Notes under the pieces: model-generated
Told to the model about the DNA's origin: nothing
The model's database searches: none
Seen by the model: the letters and a program-made list of their open reading frames with translations, nothing else
In this document: positions 61,037 to 64,000 of the stretch, piece by piece
Layout of the letters: the number at the start of each line of letters is the position of its first letter
Position numbering within the stretch: the first letter of the stretch is position 1
From: Fibrobacter sp. UWR3
Lineage (GTDB): Bacteria; Fibrobacterota; Fibrobacteria; Fibrobacterales; Fibrobacteraceae
Direction of reading: 5' to 3'
DNA length: 64,000 nt
Assembly (NCBI RefSeq): GCF_900143055.1
Contig: NZ_FRCW01000001.1
Span: 1-64,000 of the forward strand
Translations under genes and position numbers: made by a program

Positions 61037-61063
61037 ATTTGTAAAGAAAAAGCCGTGATGCAT

Positions 61064-61714
61064 TCAGTAATGGATAATGTATTTATTCTTGCCGTTGTTA
61101 AAGCGTCCGCTAGCGTCACGGTTGTAGATTTTTGTCGGTTCGAATTTTTTTGTGTGTGCGGGGGGAAGTATTTTGGTTTGCTGTTGAGGAATGACCGTGT
61201 ATTCGCCGATAGCTTCTATTTTAGGATCAATATCGCATTTGTAATATTCATCCCAAATTTCATAATATAGAACGGAATAGTTTTTTATATATATTGTATC
61301 ACCTATATTTAGATTTAATTCACATGGATAAATAATTCTCGAATCGGCTTTTTTTGACATTGGAGACTCAATTTCGTAAGATAAGGTTACATTTTCTAGC
61401 CAAGCTGCACATCCCCAACTTTCTTCTGATGCGCTGTTATTATATAGAGGATTGTTTTGATAATGGACTGTTACACTGGAACAATAGGGTACTCCGTGTC
61501 TTATGCATTCCGACAAAAATTGAGCCTCTGCTGTTGAGTCTACAATTCCAGAAATGTTTATAGTGTGTTTTAGGCTGGGAAATGCCGAAGAATCGGCTCC
61601 GTCAAATGAATCCTCTGCCACTTGTTGCATTCCTGGAACATAAAAAAAAGAGCATTTTCCCGCAAAAACGTTGCTACAAGCAATAAAAGCAATGATAATG
61701 AGTAAGGAACGCAT
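61064..61714 (-). CDS. Secreted protein, unknown
   Basis: The 216-residue protein has a signal peptide (MRSLLIIIAFIACSNVFAG) and seven Cys in the mature part (GKCSFF, SECIRHGVPYC, WGCAAW, YPCELN, YKCDID). No domain recognised. Codon use is AT-rich compared with dcuB and dnaN on either side, so it may have been gained recently. A terminator follows it. Confidence 0.65.
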   Translation of the reverse strand: MRSLLIIIAFIACSNVFAGKCSFFYVPGMQQVAEDSFDGADSSAFPSLKHTINISGIVDSTAEAQFLSECIRHGVPYCSSVTVHYQNNPLYNNSASEESWGCAAWLENVTLSYEIESPMSKKADSRIIYPCELNLNIGDTIYIKNYSVLYYEIWDEYYKCDIDPKIEAIGEYTVIPQQQTKILPPAHTKKFEPTKIYNRDASGRFNNGKNKYIIHY

Positions 61715-61813
61715 ACCTGTAATATATATTTATTTTAAATGAAAAACAAAAATTGTTTTTTTTGAAAAAAAGATGTAAACTTGTAAAACTTGTAGGCAAA
61801 ACAAATATAAAAT

Positions 61814-61843
61814 AAAAAAGACCCCGCCGGGCGGAGTCTTTTA
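61814..61843 (-). terminator. Terminator for dnaN
   Basis: Read on the minus strand, GACTCCGC-type and GCGGGGTC arms (one mismatch) with a tight loop are followed by six T. It lies about 35 bases after the dnaN stop. Confidence 0.78.
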
Positions 61844-61877
61844 ATTTGTTTGTAACGCGTGGCTTAAAGCGCGATTA

Positions 61878-62999
61878 TTAGTCGTCGTTCAGGTGCGTCG
61901 GCATCAGGAGGAAGCTGAACCCGAGATTGTCGCCTACCGGTTCAATGATGCAGGCGCCGATGGGGTTGTTCATCTTCATGATGGTCTCTTCGCTCTTGCA
62001 CATGCTGAAGATTTCGGAGAGGTAGCGACCGTCGAACCCGATGCTGAAGTTGCCTTCGCCGTTGTGCGTCACTGCGAGTGCTTCGCGGGAATCGCCACCG
62101 ACATCCGGGTCGCTTGCGCTGAGTTCCATGTTGTTGCCGTCAATCTGCAGGCGCACCTTGTGGGTACGCACGTTCGCCATGGCAATCACGCTGCGCATCT
62201 TGTTCTGGAATTCAACCGTGTTCATCTGCACGGTGCGTTCGAAGTTCTGCGGAATCACCGCACGGTAGTTGGGGTACGGTCCTTCGAAGAGCTTCGAGAT
62301 AACCTGGGTGGAACCGGTGTTGAAGAGGATGTGCGTTGCAGACGTACGGACCTCGACTGTAGCATCGGGCTTCACCATGTGGAGGATAAGCTGGAGGGCC
62401 TTCTTCGGGATGATGGCGCCGTTCGTGAGGTTCGCGCCTTCCTGTTCGATGGAGGCACGGCCCAGACGGTGACCGTCGGTCGCAATCATGGAAATCACGC
62501 CGTCCTTGGCTTCAAGATAGACGCCGTTCAGGTTGAGGCGGATAGTGTCGGTCGAGCAGGCGAAGGTCGTCTTTTCGGCGAGGAAAGCGAGTTCGCTTGC
62601 GGCAAAGTTGAGGGATTCGCCTTCGGAGACTTCGGGGAACGGCGGGAAGTCGCTCGCGTCGATACCGCTGATGGAGGCCTTGCCCTTCGCGCTCCACTGG
62701 ATGGTGGCGAGGTAATCCTGCACGTCGAAGGTCACATTCGTGATGCTCGGGTCGACGAGGCTCTTCACGAGGTCGAGCAGCTTGCGCGCGTTGATGACCA
62801 CGGAACCGTCGCGTTCGCCCTGGACTTCGACCTTGACCCTGATACCGAGGTTCAGGTCGGTCGCGCTCACTTCGAGGAAGTTGCCTTCCAGGCGCAGAGC
62901 GAAGTTGTTGAGAATCTGGATGGTGGACTTGTTGGGGACTGCGTTGATGGCTGCCTGCAGTACATCCAGGAAAGCGTTCTTTTCGATCACGAACTTCAT
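61878..62999 (-). CDS. dnaN: DNA polymerase III subunit beta (sliding clamp)
   Basis: The 373-residue clamp starts MKFVIEKNAFLDVLQAAINA and has the three repeated domains; TDGHRLGRA is at about 175-183 and the C-terminus ends SFLLMPTHLNDD, close to the family's conserved MPMRL ending. It tethers polymerase to DNA. No dnaA or recF is next to it here. The small gene at 63003 lies only 3 bases upstream. Confidence 0.97.
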   Translation of the reverse strand: MKFVIEKNAFLDVLQAAINAVPNKSTIQILNNFALRLEGNFLEVSATDLNLGIRVKVEVQGERDGSVVINARKLLDLVKSLVDPSITNVTFDVQDYLATIQWSAKGKASISGIDASDFPPFPEVSEGESLNFAASELAFLAEKTTFACSTDTIRLNLNGVYLEAKDGVISMIATDGHRLGRASIEQEGANLTNGAIIPKKALQLILHMVKPDATVEVRTSATHILFNTGSTQVISKLFEGPYPNYRAVIPQNFERTVQMNTVEFQNKMRSVIAMANVRTHKVRLQIDGNNMELSASDPDVGGDSREALAVTHNGEGNFSIGFDGRYLSEIFSMCKSEETIMKMNNPIGACIIEPVGDNLGFSFLLMPTHLNDD

Positions 63000-63002
63000 T
63001 GT

Positions 63003-63155
63003 TTAGGCACCTCTCTGAATAAGCATCGTACCCACGAAGAATACGACCGCAATAATTCCGATAATTACGATAACCCCTTTATTCAGGGCGTTCTTTTTGT
63101 TTGGCGTAAAATTTTTGACGTTCTGCTTAGCGCGTCTGCGTTCGCTTCGGCTCAT
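63003..63155 (-). CDS. 50-residue membrane protein upstream of dnaN
   Basis: A short frame reads MSRSERRRAKQNVKNFTPNK, then a basic stretch and one hydrophobic segment (GVIVIIGIIAVVFFVGTML, about 27-45). GGAG stands 6 bases before its ATG and dnaN follows after 3 bases, so it looks real and co-transcribed with dnaN. The positive N-terminus would stay in the cytoplasm. Function unknown. Confidence 0.7.
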   Translation of the reverse strand: MSRSERRRAKQNVKNFTPNKKNALNKGVIVIIGIIAVVFFVGTMLIQRGA

Positions 63156-63221
63156 GTTATGTCTCCATTGTTTTTTACAATGAAAAACTACTATTTTTTA
63201 AGGCCGAGCGAGGTAAGATTT

Positions 63222-63488
63222 ATGAACGGAACGGCTCTAAACAAGATAAAAAGCAAGGCGCTGGGGGTTGCCGGCACCGCACTGAGCAGGGTTGAACTGG
63301 CTACGGAAGAAGGTAGGCTCAAAACCAAGTTCCAGTCCCTCGGCCAAAAGCTCTACAAGGCGGTCCAGGGCGACCTTCTTTCCACCATCAAGGACGACCC
63401 GTCGGTGGTGGAACTCATCGGCGACATCGAGGAGACCAAGCGCCGTATCGAAGACCTCGAGACAAAGATTGCCGGAGGGGGCCGCTAG
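63222..63488 (+). CDS. Small coiled-coil protein
   Basis: The 88-residue protein (ATG at 63222 after GAGG) has a predicted helical C-terminal half with heptad-like spacing (VVELIGDIEETKRRIEDLET, about 63-82). No signal peptide or membrane segment. The M23 peptidase gene follows after 3 bases, so it probably belongs to that envelope unit. The family is unknown to me; small proteins of this kind are often annotated only as hypothetical. Confidence 0.7.
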   Translation: MNGTALNKIKSKALGVAGTALSRVELATEEGRLKTKFQSLGQKLYKAVQGDLLSTIKDDPSVVELIGDIEETKRRIEDLETKIAGGGR

Positions 63489-63491
63489 CCC

Positions 63492-64000
63492 GTGCGCAAG
63501 CTCGAAGTCCATGTGTTTACGGAACGGACGTCCGGCAGCAAGAACTTCCGGCTGTCGTTCTGGCGCATACTCCTTGTGCCGGTGGCCATACTGCTCGCGG
63601 CAGTCGGGTTTATCCTGTTCTCCCCGACGCAGATTATAGACAACTTAACAACAGACGATATCGTTTCGGTTTACCGCCAGAACAAGGCCATCAAGGAAGA
63701 AATCAAGGGTATCCGCGAGACGGTGGACGAATCTATCCTCAAGGCGGAGGAGACGAAACTCCTGCGCGACAGCACCATGAAGCTGAGCGGGCTCGGGTTT
63801 ACGCTGGACGATGCCCTTGGCGAGGAATCGGTGCCGTTCTCTTCCAGGAAGAGCCTGCGCGAAATCGAGAGCAGCTTCAAGAGGCTCTTGAAGGGAATCG
63901 AGGCGGATTCGGCGCTGGCGGCGCGCTTCCCTGTGATTCACCCGCTCAAGAACGGGCACGCTATAAGGAACCGGTTCGAGATGATTCGCGACCCGTTTAC
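63492..64000 (+). CDS. M23-type metallopeptidase, N-terminal part (partial)
   Basis: GTG at 63492, after GGAGGGGG, opens a frame to the window end. It encodes a short basic start, one membrane segment (ILLVPVAILLAAVGFILFSP, about 26-45), a helical region (about 60-145), and then FPVIHPLKNGHAIRNRFEMI, which fits the start of an M23 (LytM-like) domain, where G-x-I/R-x-x-F comes before the zinc His. The catalytic part is beyond the window. Confidence 0.78.
   Translation, partial: MRKLEVHVFTERTSGSKNFRLSFWRILLVPVAILLAAVGFILFSPTQIIDNLTTDDIVSVYRQNKAIKEEIKGIRETVDESILKAEETKLLRDSTMKLSGLGFTLDDALGEESVPFSSRKSLREIESSFKRLLKGIEADSALAARFPVIHPLKNGHAIRNRFEMIRDPF

Noticed and set aside
61893-63488. A 531-codon plus-strand frame running through dnaN into the small gene at 63222
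   Set aside because: The first 440 codons are the antisense of dnaN and its upstream gene; only the last 88 codons, after a good ribosome site, look like a real protein.

Overview
The window is a chromosomal segment from a Fibrobacter-type bacterium (Fibrobacterota, FCB group). The evidence is the presence of protein families typical of Fibrobacter: two proteins ending in the Fibrobacter succinogenes major paralogous (FISUMP) domain, a TIGR02147 protein, serine-rich linkers in surface proteins, a PorV/PorQ-like protein, and a Dcu-type C4-dicarboxylate transporter that suits a succinate producer. Several promoters also resemble the Bacteroidetes-type TTG-N20-TAnnTTTG pattern. Core genes are GC-rich with strong codon bias; the accessory block from about 28 to 43 kb is much richer in A+T.

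Layout. 1-12993: end of tuf, then a fused S10/spc/alpha ribosomal locus of 28 genes running without an evident internal terminator from rpsJ to rplQ, including secY, infA, rpmJ and rpoA, and ending in a perfect 15-bp hairpin. The adk, map and rpsD genes often found in such loci are absent. 13081-18102: polysaccharide export and assembly (Wza-like, Wzz-like, Wzy-like, and a convergent Wzx-like gene). 18139-23901: tRNA-Leu(UAG), then the protein folding and turnover set tig-clpP-clpX-lon. 24014-28291: a small membrane protein, yggS, a NERD-domain protein and two lipoproteins.

28321-43014 is the accessory region: a DUF4143-type ATPase whose promoter is covered by three direct repeats spaced exactly 34 bp apart; a TIGR02147 gene overlapping a lipoprotein gene; a large GLUG/InlB-repeat surface protein broken by one in-frame stop; a tandem array of small secreted proteins with clear signs of duplication and decay; a FISUMP lipoprotein; and a minimal nucleotidyltransferase whose HEPN partner has been reduced to 11 codons. 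43176-54790: secA, tmk, prs, a phosphohexomutase, a PorV/PorQ-like protein, a sigma-54 activator without a sensor domain, lysC behind a structured leader of unknown class, and a two-gene unit coding for a Cys/His-rich triple-repeat protein and a multi-pass membrane protein. 54945-64000: a DUF4434 protein, a short dxs, a small FISUMP lipoprotein, a beta-barrel-like lipoprotein, dcuB, a secreted protein, dnaN with a 50-residue membrane protein upstream, a small coiled-coil protein and the start of an M23 peptidase.

The most noteworthy points are the 34-bp-phased repeats at the ATPase promoter, the stripped nucleotidyltransferase/HEPN pair, the decaying array of secreted paralogues, the triple-repeat metal-site protein with its membrane partner, and the unclassified lysC leader RNA. 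All functional calls are from reading the sequence; no database search was run.
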